Shown here in pieces: positions 17,901 to 30,400 of a stretch of DNA of 48,848 bases (the stretch's first letter is position 1; every line of letters starts with the position of its first letter). The notes beneath the pieces are model-generated. The model saw only the letters and a list, made by a program, of their open reading frames with translations. It did no database searches and was not told the origin of the DNA. Origin of the DNA: Chromatiales bacterium (GTDB lineage Bacteria > Pseudomonadota > Gammaproteobacteria > Steroidobacterales > GCA-2729495); contig JABIQA010000198.1 in the NCBI GenBank assembly GCA_018699155.1, forward strand, positions 1-48,848, in the 5' to 3' direction. The position numbers were made by a program, and so were the translations under genes.

Positions 17901-18377
17901 GGCTATGTGATCGGTTCTGATGACCACTTAAGCCTGAAACAACATTTGAAACAAACGTTGCCCGACTACATGATTCCGGCAGCGATTATCAACGTTACTG
18001 AATTCCCACTGACGCCCAGCGGCAAGGTGAACACGAGAGAATTACCAGCGCCAGATCTATCGGCTCTGGTCGGCGAAACGTACGTTGCACCAACAAATAT
18101 GACGGAAACCAGTCTATGCGAAATCTGGATCGAAATTCTCGGTCTGGAACGGGTCGGCATTAACGATAATTTTTTTGATCTCGGGGGACACTCTCTACTC
18201 GCGACACAGCTCCTGTCTAGGATACGCGATCGGTTAGAAATTAATTTGCCATTGAAATATTTGTTCCGATATCCAACACCGCTGCAACTGGGACGGATGA
18301 TTTCCGCATTGCAAACCACCACCCAAATGGAACATACGGGTGAGGATGATGAAGAACTGGAGGAATTCAGTCTTTGA
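14988..18377 (+). CDS. NRPS3: TubC docking domain-C-A(Pro-type)-T
   Basis: A 1129-residue single-module synthetase. The N-terminus is a TubC-type docking domain (LINRLRAQGIGLSLQNGKLR, then AKKGAL). The condensation domain (about 70-510) has HHVIADLWS, where the usual Gly after the catalytic Asp is Leu; the His-His and Asp remain. The A domain (about 525-1015, SGSTGKPKG near 680) reads D-V-Q-Y-I-A-Q-V-V-K, one change from the proline-type DVQYIAHVVK, with the characteristic YGPSETHVVT motif. T is NFFDLGGHS with Ser1069. Pro or a close analogue is the likely substrate. The start overlaps the NRPS2 stop (ATGA). The C-terminal tail is strongly acidic (TGEDDEELEEFSL). The stop is followed by an 81-base gap before NRPS4, the only gap between NRPS1 and the end of NRPS4. 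Confidence 0.93.
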   Translation: MSALDLINRLRAQGIGLSLQNGKLRLQAKKGALTDELKNEIISKRSEIIALLSTAANSDDERVSIPKADRAENLPLSFAQQRLWFLDALEPGTPLYNMPFASHIKGTPKTDLLELALQKMLARHESLRTKFEAINGQPAQHIDVKAGLKLEQVDACADSDSALQERLTGIAQTSFDLGTAPLLRTVLIKTGPNAFTLMLVFHHVIADLWSVDIFLRELSEIYTALSEQRQPQIPELDIQYADYAAWQRDWLSGEKLQEYLDFWTQNLAGAPEVLNLPTDYPRPSEPSYKGNWIERQLPADLSSKLKTLARDNNSTTFMLFLAAFNILLSRYSGEQDVVIGTPVAGRDRRELENLIGFFLNTLVIRTEIKPDEAFTSLLARTRKDNLQLREYQELPFERLVEELQPERDMSVSPVFQVMFIWQEKTERNISLPGMTIGGAELVGHGTSKFDLSLSVSDQANNITIGIEYATDLFSNSTIERMVKHFETLLRAITDNPQQSINAIQLIDKAERSQQLEKYSGITESYSGLAVHELIEQQVILTPAAIALEAADEQLSYAELNTRANILAHAIIDNGVMPGDAIAVCAGRELNTAIAALAAIKVGANYTPLDPEYPAERLSHMIADCAPKCLLSTADISAELPQHDAQIILIDQFDFFAGNKNNPGLQLEQSAPLYTIYTSGSTGKPKGVMLPQATISNLSDWQSADSRLGKPARTLQFAPSSFDVNVQELFTTWASGGTLVLIDADTRRDIPALAQFIADKKIQRMYLPFAALGPLAEEVTSHNERSLDLQDVITAGEQLQVTRALRELFLLLPECRLHNQYGPSETHVVTALTLDSDPTSWAALPSIGTAVTNCKTYILDATLQPAPLGAAGELCLGGPQVALGYLGQPELTAKKFIADPFVREGMLYRTGDQARFSANGEIEFLGRIDDQVKFRGFRIEPGEIAARLSEHPDVAQAVVILRQDIPGNPQLIGYVIGSDDHLSLKQHLKQTLPDYMIPAAIINVTEFPLTPSGKVNTRELPAPDLSALVGETYVAPTNMTETSLCEIWIEILGLERVGINDNFFDLGGHSLLATQLLSRIRDRLEINLPLKYLFRYPTPLQLGRMISALQTTTQMEHTGEDDEELEEFSL

Positions 18378-18458
18378 ACTCACGCCAAATGCTATAGCGC
18401 ATGGTAAAATTACTGGCTGCTTGAACACACCTAAATTAAGGGCACTATAAAGAACACA
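18378..18458 (+). other. 81-base gap before NRPS4
   Basis: Contains the palindrome GCTATAGC (18391-18398) and a poor ribosome site: AAGGG lies about 15 bases before the ATG, and AAAGA is closer but weak. No terminator is seen, so NRPS4 is probably cotranscribed with NRPS3 but translated independently. Confidence 0.5.
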
Positions 18459-21400
18459 ATGAACATGACTGCAGTAGAAATTCTGTCACTACTCGCCGAG
18501 AAAGGCGTAAAGCTATCCGTCGTCGACGGGCAGCTTAAAGTGAGTGCGCCTAAAGGCGTGCTGACAGCGGAACTGCGTCAACTTCTAGTTAGTAACAAGC
18601 TAGAGATTCTGGAGCTTCTGAGTACTACCGGCAAAAGCTCGGCTCAGGAGTCAATTCCGGTCGCTGATCGCAACTCGTCTCTGCCACTGTCATTCGGGCA
18701 ACAGCGATTATGGTTTCTGAATGAATTTGAGCCCGGGAGCTCGCTTTACAACATCCCATCAGCCCTTCGCCTTCAAGGCAAACTCCATCAGGATAGCTTG
18801 CAACAAGCGCTCGACCAGCTTGTTGCCCGACACGAGTCATTAAGAACCACATTTGCCGACAACGGTGACCAGCCGATACAGATCGTTGCGGACACATTGC
18901 ATATTCCCGTCGAGCAAGTTGATGTAAATAACATTGGCGACACCGAACTTAATTCGCGTCTCACCGGATTATGCTTACAGCCCTTTAGTCTGCAACAAGG
19001 CCCCCTGCTTCGCTTGCATTGCCTTCGTATTAGCGAAAACGATCATGCCCTGTTGCTGGTTATTCATCACATCGTTGCTGATGGTTGGTCGATGGGCCTG
19101 TTGTTGTCCGAACTGGCCGAACTGTACAACAGCAATATTCAAGGCAGAGTAGCGCAACTAAAACCTTTAGCGATTCAGCTTGCCGATTACTCAACATGGC
19201 AACGTAATGAAGCGGGTAGCGCGCAGCTCGACGAAGACCTGCAATTCTGGTCGCAGGCTCTTGCCGGAGCGCCATTAGTACTGGACCTTCCGGCGGATCG
19301 CCCCCGCCCTGCTTCTCCGGGTTACGAGGGCGCATGGTTGCATCACAAAATTTCAGCCTCCACGCGCGAACAATTAGAAAAAATCGCTCGGGACAATAAC
19401 GCCACACTCTATATGGTGTTGTTAACCGCCTTTGATGTATTACTTGGGCGTTACTCGGGCACGGACGACCTACTGATTGGTAGCCCGATCGCCGGCCGCA
19501 GTCGCACCGAACTCGAAGGCATGATTGGCGCACTAATTAACACCATCGTCTTGCGGGCTGACCTTTCCGGAAACCCCACATTTAGCGAATTACTGCACCG
19601 TAATCGTAGCACTACGCTGGACGCGTTCGAACATCAGGCACTGCCCTTCGAAAAGCTGGTTGAAGAACTGCAACCCGACCGCAACCTCAGTCATTCCCCG
19701 ATCTATCAGGTTCTGTTTAATCTACAGAATCGTAGTCAAGAAATTGTCAGCTTCGATGGACTTAAGTCCAGCGCACTCATCACCGAAACCGGGACCGCTA
19801 AACTTGATCTTCATCTTCTTGTCGAGGAAACAGATAGCGGCCTGTCTGCATGGTTTGAATACGCGACCGAGCTGTTCGATGCGAACACCATTGAACGCAT
19901 GGCGCGTCACTTCGATGTGATTCTGCAAGCTGTCATTGCCAGTCCGCAGCAGGCTATTGATGCTATCGCTCTGCTAGATGCTGACGAACGTAGCCTCATC
20001 CTGAACGACTGGAACAACACCGCTACCGACTACCCCGAAGATGCCACGCTTGTTAGCCTGTTCGAACAACAGGTCGACACAACACCCGATTTGATCGCGG
20101 TCGAATACGGTTCGCAGCGCTTAAGCTACCGCCAGCTCGATGAGCGCGCCAACCAGCTCGCACACGAACTGATAAACAGCGGAGTCCGCTGTGATGATGT
20201 CATCGGCGTGTATATGGAACGGTCGCTCGAGATGGTGGTAGCACTTTACGGCATTCAGAAAGCGGGGGCAGCTTACACCCCACTTGATCCAGAATACCCC
20301 GCTCAACGTTTAGCCAACATGCTGGAAGACTCGGGAACCACAACAATTGTATGCCAGACAGATCATGCGCCCGAAGGCTTCGGTGGTAACGTTATCGAAC
20401 TAGACAATGCCGGCTTATCCGGTAGCCGTCATCCGACAACCCGACCGAAAATATCACTTACCGCCCATAATCTCGCCTATGTGATCTTCACCTCCGGCTC
20501 AACCGGTCGCCCGAAAGGGGTTATGAATGAACACTACGGCATCGTCAATCGTCTATTGTGGATGCAGAATGAATACGGTCTTACTGCGAAAGATCGGGTG
20601 CTGCAAAAAACTGCATTTAGTTTTGACGTATCCGTGTGGGAATTTTTCTGGCCCCTAATTAGTGGTGCCAGATTGGTGATGGCGAAACCCGGCGGTCATA
20701 AAGACCCCGCATATCTTGCTGACATTATAGAAAACCGCAGTATCACCACTATGCATTTTGTGCCTTCGATGCTGCAGGCATTTGTATTGGGCACTGAGAC
20801 TGGACGATGCAAGAACTTAAAGCGGGTCATGTGCAGTGGTGAAGCCCTGCCATTGGAACTCACCCAGGCGTTCTACAACAAATTTGCGGCAGAGCTGCAT
20901 AATTTGTATGGGCCAACCGAGGCCGCAGTCGATGTGACCTACTGGCCTGTACCGCGCAACAATCCAACACAGCGAGTGCCCATTGGTACGCCGGTTGCCA
21001 ATACACAAATCTACATTACAGATAAAGCGGGTCAACTGGCGCCCGTGGGTGTTCCGGGCGAACTGCTCATCGCCGGAAGACAGGTTGCACGGGGTTACAT
21101 CAATCGTGATGAACTTACAGCTGAACGTTTTATTAGCGATAGCTTTAACGATGATCCGGCAGCCCGCGCCTATCGCACCGGTGACTTAGCCCGCTACCTA
21201 GCCAATGGCGATATAGAATACTTAGGTCGTATCGATGCTCAGGTCAAACTGCGTGGCTTCCGTATTGAACTGGGTGAAATCGACGCTGCACTCGCTAATA
21301 TCGACGACGTCCGCTTTAGCACGACACTTGTTCGTGCTACTGCGAGTGGTAATGAGCGCCTGGTCAGCTATGTCGGCACTGTCATAGCAACCGCAGATGA

Positions 21401-24400
21401 AGACATTGCAGCGGTCACACAAAAACTGCGCGATGCCCTGCAAACCGAACTGCCCGAATACATGGTGCCGACATCAATTGTCTTCATAGACGAATTACCC
21501 CTCACACCAAACGGCAAGCTCGATCGCAATGCCCTACCTGAGCCCAGTTTCGAAGCAGCTATTTTTATTGAACCTGAAACAGCAACTGAAATTGCACTAG
21601 CGACGATGTTTGCGGACTTGTTGGATATCCCACAGGTCGGTAACGGCGATGATTTCTTCGCCCTCGGCGGTCACTCGTTGCTGGCCACCCGCTTAATCAC
21701 CCGCATTCGCGACCAGCTCAACAGCGCCTTGGAACTCAAGCAACTCTTCCAGACACCCACCGTCAAACATTTAGCCGCAGCCATTGATAGCAGTGCTACC
21801 AAAACTCCGGTCGATGTTATCGCGGCAGTGCCACGTGATGCTGAACTGCCTCTCTCGTTTGCACAGCAGCGCTTGTGGTTCCTGCACAAGCTCATGCCCG
21901 ACAGTTCTCTGTACAACGTACCATGGGCTATGCGGCTGGAAGGCGAGCTAAATATCGCAGCCTTACAATATGCGCTAAGCACGTTGCTGGCTCGACATGA
22001 ATCGCTGCACACACGGTTCATTGAGATTGCTGGCGAACCTATGCAATACCTCGCAAAAGATGCGGCTCTGCCTTTAGATGTTATCGATCTGCGGCTCGCA
22101 TCGGCCGCTGAAGTGCAAAGCAAGCTCAGCTCTTTATCTCAGAAAACCTTTAACCTGGATGCGGCGCCGCTGCTCCGTGTGCATCTGATTCGTGACCGCG
22201 ATGACAGTCAGATCATGCTCTTCGTGATTCATCACATCATCGCTGATGCCTGGTCTCTGGGCGTGCTCTTTGATGAACTCATGCAGGTCTATTCCGCCGA
22301 ATGTGAAGGTCTCACTGCAGAGCTTGCACCGCTGCCCATTCAATACGCCGACTACGCGGCCTGGCAACATGAACATCTGGCCGGCGAAGAAGTACAAAAC
22401 CAGTTGAGCTACTGGCGCGACACCCTCAATACCGCACCGGCAATTTTAGAATTACCGACCGACCATCCCCGGCCTGCCATACAAAGCTATCGAGGCAAAC
22501 TTGCGACGCGCAAGTTACCCGGAGAACTGCTTAAAGCATTGCATCACATCAGTGGTGAACAGGGTGCGACCCTATTTATGACGCTACTCGCTGGCTTTAA
22601 TGTCATGCTGAGTCGCTATGCGAGTCAAGATGACATCGTTGTAGGCACGCCAGTTGCCGGTCGGCCGCGTCGTGAGCTCGAAGGTCTGATTGGCTTCTTC
22701 CTCAACACATTGCCCATTCGCACCCGTTTCGAACAACAGATCAGCTTCCGCGAACTGCTCGAACAGGTTAAGCAAAATACCCTGAGTGCCTACATGCATC
22801 AGGATTTGCCATTTGAACAGTTGGTTGAAGAACTCCAGCCGAAGCGCGATATGAGCTTGTCGCCTATCTTTCAAGTCATGTTTACGCTGCAAACAGTAAC
22901 GGCAGAAAAACCGGTGCATGGCGATCTGCAGGCTAGTGCGGTTCAAGTCGGTTACGACACCGCGAAGTACGACATCACCTGGTCGGCACTCGAGAAAGAT
23001 GGCGAACTCAGCATTACGTGTGAATACGCTAGCGACCTGTTTGATCATTCCACGATCCAACGGATGCTTGAGCACTATCAGGTGTTATTGCAAGACTTAG
23101 TAAAGCGCCCGTCTCTGCCGGTCCAACAACTTGGTATGCTCAGCATCGGCGAGCAAAATCAGTTGCGGGCATGGAACAACACTGCAGCGGCTTACCCAAA
23201 AAGCCAGGGAATGCATCAACTTTTCGAACAGCAGGCGGCAGCAAATCCTACAGCTATTGCAGTCGAATTCGAAACACAACAACTGAGCTATGCTGAGCTA
23301 AATGAACGCGCAAACGGACTCGCTCAGCAGCTAATAGCGCTGGGCGCAGGACCGGATACACCGGTCGCAATTTGCGTTGAACGATCATTAGATACGCTGG
23401 TAGGACTGCTAGGCATTCTGAAATCCGGGAGCGGCTATGTCCCGCTTGATCCGATTTATCCACCGGAACGTATTGCCTATATGCTGGAAGACTCCGGCAG
23501 TCGTATTCTGGTAAGCGAGCCTGCATTGGCCGCACAACTGCCGACGGATGGCATCCATACCATCAACGTTACTGATGTCGGCAGCAACAGCAGTAACCCT
23601 GCCATTGAATTCAAACCGGAACAACTGGCTTACCTGATCTACACATCCGGCTCGACCGGTTTGCCTAAAGGCGTACAGATTGAACATCAAGCAGCCGTAA
23701 ACTTCCTGCATACGATGGCCGACAAGCCAGGCATTCAAGCAGCTGATCGTTTACTGGCAGTGACAACGCTTTGTTTTGATATTTCTATTCTTGAGATGTT
23801 TCTACCACTGCTGAATGGTGCGACAGTTGTTATCGCATCACAGGAACAAACCGCCGATGGTTTTGCACTCAAGAATATTCTCGACCACCGCAACATAACG
23901 ATGATGCAGGCCACGCCGGCAACCTGGCGCATGCTGCATGATGCTAACTGGAATGGCAGCGCCCAACTAACAGTGCTCGTGGGCGGCGAAGCTTTAGGCC
24001 GTGATCTGGCGAGCCGACTGCATCAAGGGAACAGTGAAGTCTGGAATATGTACGGCCCGACCGAGACGACCATCTGGTCTGCCTGTCATCGTTTCATGCC
24101 TCACGATGCCGTCGTTTCGGTCGGCAAGCCGATTGCCAACACACTGTTCTATGTACTCGATGATACGCTGCAGCCCGTACCTCTCGGCATTCCAGGCGCG
24201 TTATGGATTGGTGGTGATGGTGTTGCCCGTGGCTACTGGCAACGTGATGAACTGAATGACGAAAGCTTTATCGACAACCCCTTTGATACGGGACGCATTT
24301 ATAACACCGGTGACCGAGTTCGTTGGTTGACGGATGGTTCAATCGAAGTTCTGGGGCGCACCGACTTTCAGGTAAAACTGCGTGGCTTCCGAATCGAACT

Positions 24401-27400
24401 CGGTGAAATTGAAACACGTATCGGCAAACTTCCCGGCGTTACTCAATCGGTCGTTATTTTGCGTGAAGATGCACCGGGTGATCAGCGCCTCGTGGCCTAC
24501 AACATCGCACCGGAAGGCATCACCCTGGATATCACGGAACTGCGTGACGGTTTAAAGGGTGGCCTGCCGGATTACATGCTGCCATCGGCCTACGTGCAAC
24601 TCGATCGTTTCCCGCTCACGCCGAACGGTAAAATAGATCGCAAAGCTCTGCCTGCCCCGGACAGCGACAGTATTGCAACGACCGAGTATGTTGCTCCGCG
24701 CAACGCAACCGAAGCAACGCTGGTCGATATCTGGACAACGGTACTCAATGTTGAACAAGTCGGTATAAATGACGACTTCTTCGCACTGGGGGGACACTCC
24801 TTGCTGGCGATGTCATTGATGTCCCGCATCCGCGATGCGCTCGGCATCGAAACATCTCTATTAGAGTTTTTTGTAAATCCGACTGTCGCCACTCAAGCGG
24901 CACATTTGAAGGTGCCGGCAGACTCACCGCAGACGTCTATTCCGGTGATCAATCGCGATCAGCGGTTACCCCTCACCTCAGCTCAGATTCGCCTGTGGTT
25001 TTTGGATCAACTGGGACCGGGCAGTCCGGTCTACAATATGCCATGGGCTATGCGCATGGACGGCGAGATTAACGTCGATGCATTGCAACAGGCCGTTGAT
25101 GCTGTGGTTGCCCGTCACGAATCACTGCGCACATCGTTCCCGGCTCATGGCGACGATCCGTATCAACTGATTCACGATCAGGTAAACGTGCCATTGCGTC
25201 AGATCGATATGAGCGGCGCCAGCGAAACAGAAGTCAGCGATAAACTGACTGAACTCGGGCGCGAGCCAATGAGCCTGCAAGCAGCACCTTTGGTGCACCT
25301 CGCGTTAATCCGCTTGGGTCCGCAGAGTCACGTACTGTCAATTGTCGTGCACCACATCATCTTCGATGCCTGGTCACATGGCATCTTGCTGGAAGAACTC
25401 GCCGAGCACTACACGTCAATCTGCAATGCAGCCGTTGCTGCCCTGCCACCCATGCGAATTCAATTTGCTGATTATGCCCATTGGCAACAGGCATGGCTGG
25501 ATAGCGACGACTACCGGAAACAGCTGAAGTACTGGACAGCACAACTTGATAATGCACCTGCGCTCCTCGAACTGCCTACTGACCGGCCGCGCCCCGCTGT
25601 ACAAACCAGCAATGGTGCAAATGCCTACCGGCCGTTGCCGAAGGAATTGCAACAGCAACTGCATGCGCTTGCGAAAAGTAAGGGCTGCACTCTATTTATG
25701 GTGCTGATGACAGCCTTCAATGTGCTGCTGTCTAAATACTCAAACCAAAAAGATATCGTTGTTGGCTCATCGATTGCCGGCCGTCGCCAGACCGAACTCG
25801 AAAAAATCATCGGATTCTTCCTACATAATCTTGCAATACGCACCGACCTCAGCGACAACCCAAGCTACAGCGAGCTGCTGAAGCAGGTCACGAATACGGC
25901 GCTGGAAGCATTCGCACACCAAGAAATCCCGTTCGAAAACCTGGTCGAAGAACTCGCGCCTGAGCGAGACACCAGCTATCCGCCGATTGTTCAAGTTCAC
26001 TTTGTATTGCAACACTTTGATAATGACTGGGGCGATTTCAACGGACTGAAATTAACACCCTTAGGCTATGAATTCGGTACTGCCAAATTCGATATGATCA
26101 TGTTCATGTTCGATACTCCTGATGGTTTGGCTATCCGTATCGAATACAACACCGATCTGTTTAATGCCTCGACAATGGATCTAATGACAGAGCGCTTCGA
26201 GACCTTGCTGAGCAATATTGCAGCGTCGCCGGAAATACCGATCGAAGAGCTCTCGCTGATCTCTGCAGCCGAACAACAACGCTTAGCGACACTGCTCTCG
26301 AGTACTGGCAAAAACTATACGCAGGACCTGAGTATCCACCAGCAGTTTGAAGCCTGCGTCGAACGCTCACCCGACAAACTCGCCCTGAGCTGTGATGACG
26401 CCAGCCTGAGCTATGCGGAGCTCAACGCAGCAGCAAACCGGGTAGCACACAAATTAATTGCTGCCGGTGCTAAGCCCGATCAACTCATCGGACTCAGTGT
26501 CGAGCGTTCACTCGATACGGTTATAGGTATTCTTGGCATTCTCAAATCAGGTGCGGGCTACCTACCTCTCGACCCCTACTACCCCAAAGATCGCCTCGCC
26601 TACATGCTTGAGGACAGCGGTGCGGAGTTGGTTCTGGTTCAGGCTGAAACGGCCGCGACCTTACCCACAGACTTAGCCCAGCTAATCGACTTCGCTGATA
26701 TCGATACTGACTTGCCCGAGCACAACCCAAATGTTCAGAGCACGACGGCCAACATTGCGTACGTCATTTACACCTCTGGTTCTACCGGCAAGCCCAAAGG
26801 CGTGCTGATTGAACATCGCAACGTAACCCGACTCATGGCGGCGACAGAAGAGTGGTTCAGCTTTAATGAAGATGATGTCTGGACTCTGTTCCACTCGTAT
26901 GCATTCGATTTCACGGTATGGGAACTCTGGGGCGCACTCACCTATGGCGGTCATCTGGTTGTCGTACCGCACTGGGTCAGCCGCTCGCCTGAAGACTTCT
27001 ACGAGTTACTGCAAAACCATAAGGTTACTGTACTTAATCAAACCCCATCGGCATTTGCAGAACTGCAGAGGGTCGATGCCCAGCGACAAGAACAACTGAC
27101 GTTACGCTATGTCATCTTCGGTGGTGAAGCGCTGGATATTCCATCGCTGCGCCCCTGGTTTGAACATCACGGTGACGAGCAACCGATGCTGATCAACATG
27201 TACGGCATTACAGAAACGACAGTACATGTTACCTACCGTCCTATTCGCATGGCTGATTGCGACAACCCCGGCAGTAACATTGGTATCGCAATACCTGACC
27301 TCAACGTCTATGTGCTCGACGCCAACATGCGGCCTTTGCCCACTGGCATTCCCGGCGAAATGTATATCGGCGGTGCCGGTTTGGCGCGAGGCTACCTTAA

Positions 27401-30400
27401 CCGGCCCGAGTTGACAGCTGAACGGTTCTTGCCCAACCCACTCAGCGAGCATAGCGACCAGAGACTCTACAAGACAGGCGATGTTGCCCGTTACCTGAAC
27501 AATGGTGATCTCGAGTACCTTGGTCGCGCCGATGATCAAATCAAACTGCGTGGCTTCCGTATTGAACTCGGCGAAATAGAAACAGCGCTAACAGCCCACC
27601 CGACTGTCGAACAAAGCGTCGTTCTGCTGCGTGAAGATAGCGAGGACGACAAGCGGCTGGTTGCCTACGTCGTTGCTGATTCAAACAAACTCGATCCGGA
27701 GCAGGTTACCGAATGGCAGCAGGATCAGGTCGAACAATGGCAGGGAATTTTCCAAGAAACCTACGGACAGGCCGGAGAAGATGTTGATGCAAGCTTCAAT
27801 ATCACTGGTTGGAACAGCAGTTACACTGAAGCCCCGATCCAATCGTCACAGATGCTGCTATGGGTCGAATCTACTGTAGAGCGCATTCAGTCATTGAAGC
27901 CCAAACGGGTTCTGGAAATCGGCAGTGGTACGGGTCTGTTGATGAGCCGGCTTGCTCCAAGCTGCGAACGGTACGTTTGTACAGACTTCTCTGCTGAAGC
28001 TATTGCCGCAGGCGAACACCTGCGAAGCAGCATTGATGCGCTCAATCATGTCGAGATGTTCCAACGTGGCGGTGATGAGTTAGACGGTTTTGCGGCTCAG
28101 TCATTTGATGTCATTGTTATCAACTCGGTCGCGCAGTACTTCCCCGACCTCGATTATCTGCTCAAGGTTATCGACAATGCCTTACCTCTAGTCAGGGAGG
28201 GTGGCGCGCTATTCCTTGGTGATTTACGTAGCTTCGCTCTATTGCGAGCGCACCATACATCGATCCAATTGTTCCAGGCAGACAAAGACGACACCCTAAA
28301 GCAGCTGAACACCCGTATCGATCAAGATATTGCACAGGATGAAGAACTGCTATGCGATCCAGGCTTGCTGCTCGCCTTGCAAAAGAGCCAAACCCGCATC
28401 AGCTCAGTTCGTTTCGATTTAAAGCGCGGTGACTTTAACAACGAACTCACTCGATTCCGCTTTGACGGCACGCTGTTTGTCGGGAAAACAGCCTCGAATG
28501 CCGAACCACAAACACGACATTGGTCTGCAAACGACTCTAACGAGAGCCTGCAAGAACTGCTTCGCACTATCCCCGACGAAGGTTTGCTCATCCGCAATAT
28601 CCCGGATGCACGCCTTGCTGAAGAATTGCGAACCATGGATATTCTTGAAGCGCCGACCGAAGACATCATTACTGTGGCGGCACTTCGGGAGCAACTGCAG
28701 GGCGTCACCGGCGTTGACCCGGAAGCGTTATATCGCTATGCCGAAAGCCATGCGCTGGATCTGCAAACGGTTGGTGTTGCACCAGGCTATATGCATGCTC
28801 TTTTCCGCAAAGCCGGAGATAGCATCGCCGCCGATGGCGGTCTTCTGGCGGAAGCCCGCCGTAGCGACCTGCACAGCTATGCAAATAACCCGCTACACGG
28901 ACGCTTGCAGCGTAGCTTGGTACCGCTGCTTAAGAAGCATCTTGGCGAGTCATTGCCCGACTACATGGTGCCTGGCGCGTTCGTTACGCTGGCCAGTTTC
29001 CCGCTCACACCGAGCGGCAAAGTCGCGCGCAATGCCTTGCCGCCACCGGAACGGTTGCGCAGTACAGGAGCAGAATATGTTGCACCACGCACCCCCATCG
29101 AAGAAACACTTGCCGGTATTTGGCAGGATATTCTAGGGCTTGAGCGTATTGGTATTCACGATGATTTCTTTGCTCTTGGCGGCCATTCGCTGCTAGCAAC
29201 AAAAGTTGTTTCGAGAATTAGGGAAGGGCTTTCCGTTAATCTGGCATTACTGAGTTTGTTTAACCACCCAACAATTGCCGGGCTTGCGGAAGAACTAAAC
29301 TCGGGAACGGAAGACCGTTCAGCCGCCAATGAAGCCATCAGTACGCGCAAACGCGGTTTTGATCCGGAGCTATCCTTCGCGCAGCAGCGCTTGTGGTTCC
29401 TCGATCAGTTGGACCCTGGCAATCCAGTCTACAACCAGCCGTGGCCGATGCGCTTAAAAGGCAATGTGAATTTGCCGGCGATGCAACAGGCGCTGGACGG
29501 TCTGTTAGTCCGGCATGAAGCGCTGCGTACGGTCTTTACCTCGACGCAAGGCAAGCCCGCACAGCACATACTGCCGGAATTACAGATCCCAATTGAACAA
29601 CTGCCGACCCCCGCAAACGAAACAGAACTCAACGCAATGCTTGATGCGCTGGCTTTACATCGCTTTGATCTGAGCACCGGTCCACTGATGATTGCCCGCC
29701 TGATCCCATTGGGCGATCAGGATCAGATACTGATGCTGGTGTTGCACCATGTCATCTCCGATGGCTGGTCTGCCGATATTGTGCTGCGCGACTTATCAGA
29801 ACTCTACAACGCAGGCTGCCAGCATCGCGATGCCGAACTACCTGAAATGGCCATCCAATATGCCGACTACGCTCTTTGGCAGCGTGACTGGCTGCAAGGC
29901 GATGAACTGGAAAGGCAACTGGCTTACTGGCGCACACAACTGAAGGGTTCACTGCCACTGCTTGATCTGCCGACCGATCGGCCGCGGCCACCGATACAAA
30001 CCTTTGTCGGCGGCTCAGAAAAAGTCATGCTAGACCCCGAGTTACTGAAGGCGCTAAAAGATCTTTCGACAGAACACGGCTGGACGCTTTATATGACGCT
30101 TCTTGGGGCGTTCCAGGTATTGCTTGCCCGATATTCAGGGCAGGATGATATCTGCGTTGGCACGCCTATCGCCGGTCGACAACACACCGGCCTTGAGAAC
30201 ATGGTCGGCGTATTCATCAATACGCTGGTGATGCGTGCAGATCTTTCGGAGCAACCTTCTTTTGTCGAGTTGATGGCGCAGGTTAAGCAGAGCGCTTTAC
30301 AGTCCTACAACCATCAGGATCTTCCGTTTGAAAAGCTAGTGGAAGAACTGCAGCCCGAACGTAACCAAAGCTACACACCTATTTTTCAGGTTCTGTTTAC

